A DNA stretch of 64,000 nucleotides from Sipunculus nudus (lineage: Eukaryota > Annelida > Sipuncula > Golfingiida > Sipunculidae): the NCBI GenBank assembly GCA_026874595.1, contig CM049318.1, positions 817,241 to 881,240 of the forward strand, read 5' to 3'. Below the pieces are notes generated by a model, which saw nothing but the letters and a program-made list of their open reading frames with translations, had not been told where the DNA came from and ran no database searches. Position numbers and translations under genes: made by a program. Below, in pieces: positions 28,686 through 41,500 of the stretch (its first letter is position 1; each line of letters starts with the position of its first letter).

Positions 28686-29377
28686 TGTCAACATTGGTGT
28701 ATGGAATGTTGTTAACATCCGTGTATGTAATATTGTTAACATTAGTGTATGTAATGTTGTTAACATTGGTGTATGTAATAATGTTAACATTGGTGTATGT
28801 ATGTTGTTAACACTGGTGTATCTGATAATGTTAACATTGGTTTATGTAATGTTTTTAACACTGGTGTATGTAATAATGTTAACATTGGTGTATGTAATGT
28901 AGTTCACATTGATGTATGTATTGTTGTTAACATTGGTGTATGTAATGTTGTTAACATTGGTGTATGTAATGTTTTTAACACTGGTGTATGTAATAATGTT
29001 AACATTGGTGTATGTAATGTTGTCAACATTGGTGTATGTAATGTTTTTAACACTGGTGTATGTAATAATGTTAACACTGGTGTATGGAATGTTGTTAACA
29101 TTGGTGTATGTAATGTAGTTCACATTGATGTATGTATTGTTGTTAACATTGGTGTATGTAATTATGTTAACATTGGTGTATGTAATGTTGTTAACAATTG
29201 TGTATGTAATAATGTTAACACTGGTGTATGTAATGTTGTTAACACTGGTGTATGTAATGTTGTCAACATTGGTGTATGAAATGTTGTTAACATTGGTGTA
29301 TGTAATAATGTTAACATTGGTGTATGTAATGTTGTTAACATTGGTGTATGTAATGTTGTCAACATTGGTGTATGTTA
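28686..29377. repeat. 24-bp minisatellite, ~29 copies
   Basis: The unit is approximately GTTAACATTGGTGTATGTAATGTT and is repeated about 29 times. Common variants are AATAATGTTAAC, TTTTTAACACTGG and GTAGTTCACATTGATG. Because the unit is 24 bp and stop-poor, it leaves 8-residue periodic open frames on both strands (for example 28797-29279 plus, NIGVCNVV-like). These are side effects of the repeat and not evidence of a protein. Confidence 0.96.
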
Positions 29378-29407
29378 GAAGGTCAGAATCACATATATTC
29401 TAAAGAG

Positions 29408-29627
29408 AATGTAGGTAAAACTCATTTATAATAGTCGTCATAAAGTCTGCAGATTACCGGTAATGTAGGTAAACCTCATTTATAATAGTCGTCATAAAGT
29501 CTGCAGATTATCGGTAATGTAGGTAAATCTCATTTATAATAGTCGTCATATAGTCTGCAGATTACCGGTAATGTAGGTAAACCTCATTTATAATAGTCGT
29601 CATAAAGTCTGCAGATTACAGGTAATG
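29408..29627. repeat. 54-bp tandem repeat, 4 copies
   Basis: Four copies begin with AATGTAGGTAAA at 29408, 29462, 29516 and 29570. Each contains CTCATTTATAATAGTCGTCA and CTGCAGATTACCGGT and differs by only one to three bases. It lies just after the 24-bp array. Confidence 0.95.
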
Positions 29628-31375
29628 TCCTTAACAAGAGTACAAGTAGCATTTCACATCTGAAATCAATATTCACACCTTGTATAAAAACACTTGGACC
29701 AATAATTTGAATTATTCATTATATATTTTGATATATAATTGAATATGTATTACTATGATGTATGACCTGAAAGAATGGAATACTTTCTATGTATATTGGG
29801 TAATTTATAATTTATAAATACACAAATGCTTTAAATAGAGCATGCGTATATGTTAGGTCCATATATCTGTGACAAAATACCTGGGTCTCTTAGGTCTTCT
29901 ATCAAGTATATTAGAGGTGACATATTAATGATTAAAATAGCCACCAATTGATTGTCTCTGTGACATCTCGAATTTAAAAGGCTAAGTTTATTTTGTGATA
30001 GACAAATGCTTCTTGGAGGACGTTCTAATTTCCATAATGTGAAATTAAAATGTAAGAATATCTCGTGTTTCATTTAGCCATGAGGGTTAAATTATTCACT
30101 GAGTTTGATTGATTCCAGATGGGTATTACATTCTCAGGTTTTATGAAACAGGAACAAATTAAGTCCTGCTGTTTCACCATTGTGAACAACATTAATGTAC
30201 ACACAAAAATAAAAAATACCTTGTGATGCATCAATAATATAAATTTATATTTTCTCAAAATATATTTCAAATGAGGATGACCAGACAATTTTTTATTTCT
30301 ACGTCTAGCTGCATATTAATCATATGATGAGGAAAGCCTGTAAATTAAAACTGGGTCAAAATATCCAGTACCCTAAAAGGCCAGGTAATCACATACTCAG
30401 ACATCCTCGTGATCAGGCAACTCTGTGTAACAAAAGCACCGAAAACATGCATAATATGCCTGTCTTATGTTTGGTGACCTCTGACCTCATTAAATATACA
30501 TGAATTTTGCCGAGAATAAAATTTAGGTGAGAAACCGTATTGGTTAATATTTATAATGAGTTTCATGAATATCAATTAGATTTTTGATAAGATATTTAAT
30601 GATAAGATATTTAAATTAGATATTTAATGACCTCATTAAATAAGCATGAATTTGTGGGGATTCAAACTTAGGTGAGATATTATATTGGTTAATATTTCTG
30701 TTGAGTTTTCATCAAAATCCATCGTATTCCATGAGCCTTGTGACCTCTGACCTGATAAAATATGTGTGGATTTTGCCTATAATGGAACTCAGGCGAGATA
30801 ATCAATTGACAAGTAGCTATGCATGGAGAGTTTCTTGAAATCCATCAAAGCCCTGGTAAGTTATCGCGATGACACAAAAGTTAAGGGACAGACGGATGGA
30901 CAGACGGATAGACCCAGGGTATACCATAATACGTCATGTCATAGATGGGCATATAAAAATACCTGCACTCTAACAACTGCTGTCAGTAAGTAATACCACA
31001 TCACAACAGGGCTGTAACAATACATATCATATCAGCATATCATCTAATGAAAAGAAATTTATTTTCATTTTAATTATATAAAGTCAAACACAAATATGAT
31101 GGCATATAACTGGCTATTACTGTTTGAAGGATTCTTTAAGAAATGTTTTCTGTCAAGGAGTGAATATAATATTTTTTCTGAATCTGAACTTTATATACCT
31201 TATATGTATTGTATCATGTATCGAGCTGTGTGAAACAACCAACTGTTACAACACACATGCAAGTTAATTTGTATATTTTTTATGTGGTGTTTTGTAGTAT
31301 GTCTTTGCGATGATGTACAATATCTGGCCAAATCATTAATTTATCATTCCTTAGGCTGTGTCACCATTTCCACTG
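29628..31375. other. AT-rich spacer with short interspersed repeats
   Basis: Nothing gene-like is recognised. Three diverged copies of a ~130-bp phrase (GTGACCTCTGACCTCATTAA, TTAGGTGAGA, TTGGTTAATATTT) lie at about 30470, 30620 and 30740. They end in a GGACAGACGGATGGACAGACGG-like stretch near 30885-30915, of the kind seen in other interspersed repeats of this window. Confidence 0.6.
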
Positions 31376-34300
31376 ATTATCATATCTTCATTATCTGCTA
31401 TCTTTTGCTTGTCCTTATTATCATATCTTCATTATCTGCTATCTTTTGCTTGTCCATGCTGACAGTTTTGTCTTTATCATATCTTCATTATCTGCTATCT
31501 TTTGCTTGTCCATGCTGACAAATTATCATATCTTCATTATCTGCTATATTTTGCTTGTCCATGCTGACAGATTATCATATCTTCATTATCTGCTATCTTT
31601 TGCTTGTCCATGCTGACAGTTTTGTCTTTATCATATCTTCATTATCTGCTATCTTTTGCTTGTCCATGCTGACAGATTATCATATCTTCATTATCTGCTA
31701 TCTTTTGCTTGTCCATGCTGACAGTTTTGTCTTTATCATATCTTCATTATCTGCTATCTTTTGCTTGTCCATGCTGACAGATTATCATATCTTCATTATC
31801 TGCTATCTTTTGTTTGTCCACCCTGACAGTTTTGTCTTTATCATATCTTCATTATCTGCTATCTTTTGCTTGTCCTGATTATCATATCTTCATTATCTGC
31901 TATCTTTTGCTTGTCCATGTTGACAGATGATCATATCTTCATTATCTGCTATCTTTTGCTTGTCCATGCTGACAGTTTATCATATCTTCATTATCTGCTA
32001 TCTTTTGCTTGTCCATGCTGACAGTTTTGTCTTTATCATATCTTCATTATCTGCTATCTTTTGCTTGTCCTGATTATCATATCTTCATTATCTGCTATCT
32101 TTTGCTTGTCCATGCTGAAAGATGATCATATCTTCATTATCTGCTATCTTTTGCTTGTCCATGCTGACAGATGATCATATCTTCATTATCTGCTATCTTT
32201 TGCTTGTCCATGCTGACAGTTTATCATATCTTCATTATCTGCTATCTTTTGCTTGTCCATGCTGACAGATGATCATATCTTCATTATCTGCTATCTTTTG
32301 CTTGTCCATGCTGACAGTTTATCATATCTTCATTATCTGCTATCTTTTGCTTGTCCATGCTGACAGTATTATCTGCTATCTTTTGCTTGTCCATGCTGAC
32401 AGTATTATCTGCTATCTTTTGCTTGTCCATGCTGACAGATTATCATATCTTCATTATCTGCTATCTTTTGCTTGTCCATGCTGACAGTATTATCTGCTAT
32501 CTTTTGTTGTCCATGCTGACAGATTATCATATCTTCATTATCTGCTATCTTTTGCTTGTCCATGCTGACAGTTTATCATATCTTCATTATCTGCTATCTT
32601 TTGCTTGTCCATGCTGACAGATGATCATATCTTCATTATCTGCTATCTTTTGCTTGTCCATGCTGACAGTTTATCATATCTTCATTATCTGCTATCTTTT
32701 GCTTGTCCATGCTGACAGATTATCATATCTTCATTATCTGCTATCTTTTGCTTGTCCATGCTGACAGTTTATCATATCTTCATTATCTGCTATCTTTTGC
32801 TTGTCCATGCTGACAGTTTATCATATCTTCATTATCTGCTATCTTTTGCTTGTCCATGCTGACAGATGATCATATCTTCATTATCTGCTATCTTTTGCTT
32901 GTCCATACTGACAGATGATCATATCTTCATTATCTGCTATCTTTTGCTTGTCCATGCTGACAGTTTATCATATCTTCATTATCTGCTATCTTTTGCTTGT
33001 CCATGCTGACAGATTATCATATTTTCATTATCTGCTATCTTTTGCTTGTCCATGCTGACAGATGATCATATCTTCATTATCTGCTATCTTTTGCTTGTCC
33101 ATGCTGACAGTTTTGTCTTTATCATATCTTCATTATCTGCTATCTTTTGCTTGTCCATGCTGACAGATGATCATATCTTCATTATCTGCTATCTTTTGCT
33201 TGTCCATGCTGACAGTTTATCATATCTTCATTATCTGCTACCTTTTGCTTGTCCATGCTGACAGATGATCATATCTTCATTATCTGCTATCTTTTGCTTG
33301 TCCATGCTGACAGTTTTGTCTTTATCATATCTTCATTATCTGCTATCTTTTGCTTGTCCATGCTGACAGATGATCATATCTTCATTATCTGCTATCTTTT
33401 GCTTGTCCATGCTGACAGTTTATCATATCTTCATTATCTGCTACCTTTTGCTTGTCCATGCTGACAGATGATCATATCTTCATTATCTGCTACCTTTTGC
33501 TTGTCCATGCTGACAGATGATCATATCTTCATTATCTGCTATCTTTTGCTTGTCCATGCTGACAGTTTATCATATCTTCATTATCTGCTACCTTTTGCTT
33601 GTCCATGCTGACAGATGATCATATCTTCATTATCTGCTATCTTTTGCTTGTCCATGCTGACAGTTTTGTCTTTATCATATCTTCATTATCTGCTATCTTT
33701 TGCTTGTCCATGCTGACAGATGATCATATCTTCATTATCTGCTATCTTTTGCTTGTCCATGCTGACAGATTATCATATCTTCATTATCTGCTATCTTTTG
33801 CTTGTCCATGCTGACAGATTATCATATCTTCATTATCTGCTATCTTTTGCTTGTCCATGCTGACAGATTATCATATCTTCATTATCTGCTATCTTTTGCT
33901 TGTCCATGCTGACAGATTATCATATCTTCATTATCTGCTACCTTTTGCTTGTCCATGCTGACAGATGATCATATCTTCATTATCTGCTATCTTTTGCTTG
34001 TCCATGCTGACAGTTTTGTCTTTATCATATCTTCATTATCTGCTATCTTTTGCTTGTCCATGCTGACAGATGATCATATCTTCATTATCTGCTATCTTTT
34101 GCTTGTCCATGCTGACAGTTTATCATATCTTCATTATCTGCTATCTTTTGCTTGTCCATGCTGACAGATTATCATATCTTCATTATCTGCTATCTTTTGC
34201 TTGTCCATGCTGACAGATGATCATATCTTCATTATCTGCTATCTTTTGCTTGTCCATGCTGACAGTTTATCATATCTTCATTATCTGCTATCTTTTGCTT

Positions 34301-37300
34301 GTCCATGCTGACAGATGATCATATCTTCATTATCTGCTATCTTTTGCTTGTCCATGCTGACAGATTATCATATCTTCATTATCTGCTATCCTTTGCTTGT
34401 CCATGCTGACAGATGATCATATCTTCATTATCTGCTATCTTTTGCTTGTCCATGCTGACAGATGATCATATCTTCATTATCTGCTATCTTTTGCTTGTCC
34501 ATGCTGACAGTTTATCATATCTTCATTATCTGCTATCTTTTGCTTGTCCATGCTGACAGATTATCATATCTTCATTATCTGCTAACTTTTGCTTGTCCAT
34601 GCTGACAGATTATCATATCTTCATTATCTGCTATCTTTTGCTTGTCCATGCTGACAGTTTATCATATCTTCATTATCTGCTATCTTTTGCTTGTCCATGC
34701 TGACAGTTTTGTCTTTATCATATCTTCATTATCTGCTATCTTTTGCTTGTCCATGCTGACAGATTATCATATCTTCATTATCTGCTAACTTTTGCTTGTC
34801 CATGCTGACAGATGATCATATCTTCATTATCTGCTATCTTTTGCTTGACCATGCTGACAGTTTATCATATCTTCATTATCTGCTATCTTTTGCTTGTCCA
34901 TGCTGACAGTTTATCATATCTTCATTATCTGCTATCTTTTTCTTGTCCATGCTGACAGTTTATCATATCTTCATTATCTGCTATCTTTTGCTTGTCCATG
35001 CTGACAGATGATCATATCTTCATTATCTGCTATCTTTTGCTTGTCCATGCTGACAGATGATCATATCTTCATTATCTGCTATCTTTTGCTTGTCCATGCT
35101 GACAGATTATCATATCTTCATTATCTGCTATCTTTTGCTTGTCCATGCTGACAGTTTATCATATCTTCATTATCTGCTATCTTTTGCTTGTCCATGCTGA
35201 CAGATGATCATATCTTCATTATCTGCTATCTTTTGCTTGTCCATACTGACAGATTATCATATCTTCATTATCTGCTATCTTTTGCTTGTCCATGCTGACA
35301 GATGATCATATCTTCATTATCTGCTATCTTTTGCTTGTCCATGCTGACAGATGATCATATCTTCATTATCTGCTATCTTTTGCTTGTCCATGCTGACAGT
35401 TTATCATATCTTCATTATCTGCTATCTTTTGCTTGTCCATGCTGACAGATTATCATATCTTCATTATCTGCTATCTTTTGCTTGTCCATGCTGACAGATG
35501 ATCATATCTTCATTATCTGCTATCTTTTGCTTGTCCATGCTGACAGATTATCATATCTTCATTATCTGCTATCTTTTGCTTGTCCATGCTGACAGATTAT
35601 CATATCTTCATTATCTGCTATCTTTTGCTTGTCCATGCTGACAGTTTATCATATCTTCATTATCTGCTATCTTTTGCTTGTCCATGCTGACAGATTATCA
35701 TATCTTCATTATCTGCTATCTTTTGCTTGTCCATGCTGACAGTTTATCATATCTTCATTATCTGCTATCTTTTGCTTGTCCATGCTGACAGATTATCATA
35801 TCTTCATTATCTGCTATCTTTTGCTTGTCCATGCTGACAGATTATCATATCTTCATTATCTGCTATCTTTTGCTTGTCCATGCTGACAGTTTATCATATC
35901 TTCATTATCTGCTATCTTTTGCTTGTCCATGCTGACAGATTATCATATCTTCATTATCTGCTATCTTTTGCTTGTCCATGCTGACAGTTTATCATATCTT
36001 CATTATCTGCTATCTTTTGCTTGTCCATGCTGACAGATGATCATATCTTCATTATCTGCTATCTTTTGCTTGTCCATGCTGACAGATTATCATATCTTCA
36101 TTATCTGCTATCCTTTGCTTGTCCATGCTGACAGATGATCATATCTTCATTATCTGCTATCTTTTGCTTGTCCATGCTGACAGATGATCATATCTTCATT
36201 ATCTGCTATCTTTTGCTTGTCCATGCTGACAGTTTATCATATCTTCATTATCTGCTATCTTTTGCTTGTCCATGCTGACAGATTATCATATCTTCATTAT
36301 CTGCTAACTTTTGCTTGTCCATGCTGACAGATTATCATATCTTCATTATCTGCTATCTTTTGCTTGTCCATGCTGACAGTTTATCATATCTTCATTATCT
36401 GCTATCTTTTGCTTGTCCATGCTGACAGTTTTGTCTTTATCATATCTTCATTATCTGCTATCTTTTGCTTGTCCATGCTGACAGATTATCATATCTTCAT
36501 TATCTGCTAACTTTTGCTTGTCCATGCTGACAGATGATCATATCTTCATTATCTGCTATCTTTTGCTTGACCATGCTGACAGTTTATCATATCTTCATTA
36601 TCTGCTATCTTTTGCTTGTCCATGCTGACAGTTTATCATATCTTCATTATCTGCTATCTTTTTCTTGTCCATGCTGACAGTTTATCATATCTTCATTATC
36701 TGCTATCTTTTGCTTGTCCATGCTGACAGATGATCATATCTTCATTATCTGCTATCTTTTGCTTGTCCATGCTGACAGATGATCATATCTTCATTATCTG
36801 CTATCTTTTGCTTGTCCATGCTGACAGATGATCATATCTTCATTATCTGCTATCTTTTGCTTGTCCATGCTGACAGTTTATCATATCTTCATTATCTGCT
36901 ATCTTTTGCTTGTCCATGCTGACAGATGATCATATCTTCATTATCTGCTATCTTTTGCTTGTCCATACTGACAGATTATCATATCTTCATTATCTGCTAT
37001 CTTTTGCTTGTCCATGCTGACAGATGATCATATCTTCATTATCTGCTATCTTTTGCTTGTCCATGCTGACAGATGATCATATCTTCATTATCTGCTATCT
37101 TTTGCTTGTCCATGCTGACAGTTTATCATATCTTCATTATCTGCTATCTTTTGCTTGTCCATGCTGACAGATTATCATATCTTCATTATCTGCTATCTTT
37201 TGCTTGTCCATGCTGACAGATGATCATATCTTCATTATCTGCTATCTTTTGCTTGTCCATGCTGACAGATGATCATATCTTCATTATCTGCTATCTTTTG

Positions 37301-38308
37301 CTTGTCCATGCTGACAGATTATCATATCTTCATTATCTGCTATCTTTTGCTTGTCCATGCTGACAGTTTATCATATCTTCATTATCTGCTATCTTTTGCT
37401 TGTCCATGCTGACAGATTATCATATCTTCATTATCTGCTATCTTTTGCTTGTCCATGCTGACAGTTTATCATATCTTCATTATCTGCTATCTTTTGCTTG
37501 TCCATGCTGACAGATTATCATATCTTCATTATCTGCTATCTTTTGCTTGTCCATGCTGACAGATTATCATATCTTCATTATCTGCTATCTTTTGCTTGTC
37601 CATGCTGACAGTTTATCATATCTTCATTATCTGCTATCTTTTGCTTGTCCATGCTGACAGATTATCATATCTTCATTATCTGCTATCTTTTGCTTGTCCA
37701 TGCTGACAGATGATCATATCTTCATTATCTGCTATCTTTTGCTTGTCCATGCTGACAGATTATCATATCTTCATTATCTGCTATCTTTTGCTTGTCCATG
37801 CTGACAGTTTATCATATCTTCATTATCTGCTATCTTTTGCTTGTCCATGCTGACAGATTATCATATCTTCATTATCTGCTATCTTTTGCTTGTCCATGCT
37901 GACAGATTATCATATCTTCATTATCTGCTATCTTTTGCTTGTCCATGCTGACAGATGATCATATCTTCATTATCTGCTATCTTTTGCTTGACCATGCTGA
38001 CAGTTTATCATATCTTCATTATCTGCTATCTTTTGCTTGTCCATGCTGACAGTTTATCATATCTTCATTATCTGCTATCTTTTGCTTGTCCATGCTGACA
38101 GATTATCATATTTTCATTATCTGCTATCTTTTGCTTGTCCATGCTGACAGATTATCATATCTTCATTATCTGCTATCTTTTGCTTGACCATGCTGACAGT
38201 TTATCATATCTTCATTATCTGCTATCTTTTGCTTGTCCATGCTGACAGATTATCATATCTTCATTATCTGCTATCTTTTGCTTGTCCATGCTGACAGTTT
38301 TGTCTTTA
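31376..38308. repeat. 49-bp minisatellite, ~140 copies
   Basis: The 49-bp unit runs ATCATATCTTCATTATCTGC, TATCTTTTGCTTGTCC, ATGCTGACAG plus a three-base joint. The body is nearly invariant. The joint before each ATCATATC is almost always ATG, ATT or TTT, or a 10-base form TTTTGTCTTT that makes a 56-bp unit. Rare body marks (TATCCTTTGC, CTAACTTTTGC, TTTTTCTTGTCC, CCATACTGAC, CTTGACCATG) reveal a 1722-bp higher-order repeat. The right end enters the last exon of the ANKAR-like gene, so part of the array may be transcribed. Open frames of 71 codons recur only because of this periodicity. Confidence 0.98.
34390..37600. repeat. 1722-bp higher-order repeat in the 49-bp array
   Basis: TATCCTTTGC marks at 34390 and 36112, CTAACTTTTGC near 34581 and 36303, TTTTTCTTGTCC near 34938 and 36660, and CCATACTGAC near 35241 and 36963 are all 1722 bp apart. 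That equals 34 monomers of 49 bp plus one of 56 bp. The order of joints (ATG, ATT, TTT, long) also matches, with a few substitutions and added monomers after about 37250. Confidence 0.85.
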
Positions 38309-38542
38309 AGGCAGTTCCTTCACCTTTGTTCTTCCTGTATTTGTCTCCAACCTGTATATCGTCCACGGATATTCTCTCTGCCCGCCTCGTGCCAACATCC
38401 ATCGTGCTGGGTGCCCTCAATTTATGGTGGGCTGACCTTGACCTTGTGATGATAGCAGGTGCTGACGTAGCTCGGTCAATGAGATCTTCTTTACTGTTGC
38501 TGTGTACCCTGGCCAAGCCTTGTGTTGTATGTGGTCTCCGAC
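38271..38542 (-). CDS. ANKAR: ANKAR-like terminal coding exon, ends inside the 49-bp minisatellite
   Basis: The exon follows a GATATTGTAG acceptor, completes a Gly codon and then reads RRPHTTQGLARVHSNSKEDL through a basic, Ser/Arg-rich tail to a TAG at 38271-38273. Everything left of 38309 belongs to the 49-bp minisatellite, so about the last 12 residues (KLSAWTSKR end) and the stop come from repeat DNA. The unit also holds GATAAA on this strand but no AATAAA, so where the transcript ends is unknown. An alternative donor (CAAAG before GTGAAG, near 38325) cannot be excluded. Confidence 0.7.
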
Positions 38543-41500
38543 CTACAATATCACAACAATTATCATGACGGTCTGATCTAATTAAGAGTAAAACAGTACA
38601 AATATAGAAAATCATCACATCCTGGTTTCTCAAGTAAAGTATGTATATAAACCTATATTTCTTTTCTGGAGCTTAAGCAAAGTAATAGTATTAATATTTA
38701 AAAAAAGGTGAATACAATATTATCTCATGAAAATATAAGCTGTTGATTTCATGGTAAAGCTGAACAGGCCTCATCAAATAAATTCCATCGGAGATGGAAG
38801 TTACAAGGGTATGGATACACTTAACAGACATTAATGGTTTAAGTAGTTAGAGACAAGTATTTGATGGTATATAGCCAGTGCTACTGGTTTTGGTATTAAA
38901 TCTGTAGACATATTAATGACACATACCTGCACCCCTCTTGGGTGGATAAACTGGTGGCCCACCATTTATCTCCAAGCTGTAAATACATATAAAAGGGTAT
39001 GTCAAGATGAATAAGATGTATAAAATCAATATTTAAAGACCATCATATTTTTAATACATATATTTATTTGAAAAGGGATTTCAAATATCATAATATAGAG
39101 GAAATTCAACTACTTATCTAATATAATGGACTTAAATAGACTTATTAATTTACAAATGCATGGCTTCCTGTATTGTTGGTTGATTTGTCTAAAACATAAC
39201 TTTGTTTGGGATCAATATCCGCCCTAATTTGTGAAAGAGGCAATGACCAGGCTGGCCTTTTTCATGAGCACCTGCAGTGCTGGTAAAGGTTGTCTGCATC
39301 ATTGTGGTTACCTTTTTGTTCATGAGGTTTTCAAATTAGTAATTTTCATGAAAGAGTAATCATTGCAAAAATGAAAGCTTCTTGCATATGAGGTCTCATA
39401 TATACAGGTGAACTATCATTTATACTCTAGTCTCATTAGCATTATTAGTTATAGCATCAAAAGCTGAAAGGTTCAAATTACATGTTTAAATGAATGAATA
39501 CATTTTATGCATGTTAGGAAAAAAAGGGTAAAATATAGTTCTCAGAAAATGCATAAATCAATTTTTATCCTCCCGCATCAAAACTTTTTCTTGATTTTTA
39601 ACAGAAACTTAGCAATTTTGAGCTCCAGCTGCTCAGACATTTCTTTCAATATAAAATAATACAACTTTGATCAGATTTCCTTTGTTATGTAGTGCATTAA
39701 CAAGTTCTGTCTGCCTAAACTAGACACAATCCAGACACTCCAAGAGGATTCGAAGCTCGTCTTTAAAGATTATATTTTTAGTCTATACTTTTATCATTAG
39801 ATATGTGACAACTATAACATATATGACAACTATAACCTATCTTTGTTGTAACTATCACCAGTGTGATAATTTTATGGAAATTTAAATCATTACATTTTAC
39901 TAATTGTCATTAGATATTATTAGGTTATCAGACCTATGGAATGAAACAGGTATTAAGCAGGCAACTGTGCATGATAACTTTCTAATTACAATTCAGTTTA
40001 TTATTAAACTGCCAGTTCTTTGATAAATGTTCACAGAGAATTCATTTATAAGCATGTTCATAAATGATTAGGTTGACTCTTAAAGTGACAGGCACAGATA
40101 AACTAATAAATTAACAATTTAGACATAGGTGTTCACAGAAGGGCAAGAAATGTGTTGAATGTATTACACAATATGTCTTGTAAAGATGCTGTAAGAAATT
40201 CCTTAATTGCAATTATTATTTTGGGCAAATATATAAATAGATATACTGTTTACTGAACCAGACAGTTAAGGTCAGAGCTATAGAGAGGATCAAGAGCCAG
40301 ATTAAGTCAGAGAGCTAGGAGAGAGAGAAGAGACAGGAATAAGGACAGAAGTTAACATAGAGAGAGAGAACAGAAACAGTTAAGTGGAATCTTCTATCTG
40401 AGAAAATCAGCAACCTGTGAACAAAAGTACTTAAACAACTGGACGGTGGCATAGCAAATATCACCAATGGAGGTCATTTGTGACACGGGAAAACATTACA
40501 GAAATCATTACAGAAATTTTAAGTGCTGATCCAAATCAAGATTAAGCTGTAGGTCAATGTGTCATTTTTCACATTGACGGTTGAATTGTGTGAAATAGAT
40601 ACTGGGATCAGATTATGGCATAAGTATGATAACTCTTAACTTGATAACTCTTCACAGTTTATTTTTCCCCTTACCTGAGGCAGGGCAGACCAATTAGCTT
40701 CTGTCGCTCAAACTCATCTGTAAATTCTTTACAAATCTTGGGTTTGACCCCGATGTTTGTCATCAGCTGATCATACAGTCCTGGGGTATTTCTACATGCA
40801 ATCAGGAGCTGCCGGGCTGCAGTACGATTGTACGTCAGGTAACCTAGAGCAACAGCACATGCTGACCGGACCTGTTCATTGTTGGAGAAGATGCGTTCTA
40901 TCAGTAACTCAATAGCCCCAGATGTGATCATCGCATCTGGAATGCCCGCCCTGGTGTGAGCTAAGCTCGACATTAGACTGGCTGTAAATTGAGAAATAAT
41001 AATTTTAATCATATTTTAAGACAACTGTATGTTTAGCGGAGCTGACTTACAGTCATTCTCTATATATCTTTGTTTTCTATATATCTTTGTGACATCTATT
41101 GCATCTATAACAACAAGTAGTCCATGGGCCATGACACTCAGCTGAATTCAAGGAATGTTGAACAATGAGCAAAATGACTGCCAGAGTGCAAAGAAATCAT
41201 GATTTTTTTAATAGTCCTTAGAAATGGTTTACAGTGGGAATTTTTGATAGATGACCACTTCATTTGAAGGTCTCATAAATAGAAAAAAAATGTGTAAAAA
41301 CTTGAAAAAAATACTTTCGAGTACTTTCGAGACACATATAGCTTGGAGAATATTGGTAACAGAGATCTAATTTCAGGTTTCCAAGGAGATTTTTCATGGA
41401 CCTCCCAGGAACTCAAGTTGGAAGATTCCAGATCCAGCGGTTACGATTTGTGCCCTGTAAACAGACCGGATAGACGAAAAGTGATCGCTTTAGCTCAGAT

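Noticed and set aside
28797-29403. Long periodic open frames (NIGVCNVV repeats) on both strands
   Set aside because: A 24-bp repeat without stops is open in several frames at once; this carries no coding evidence.
31376-38308. CRISPR-like or protein-coding interpretation of the regular 49-bp units
   Set aside because: There are no unique spacers between repeats, units abut directly, and the DNA is eukaryotic. The 71-codon frames are identical only because the units are.
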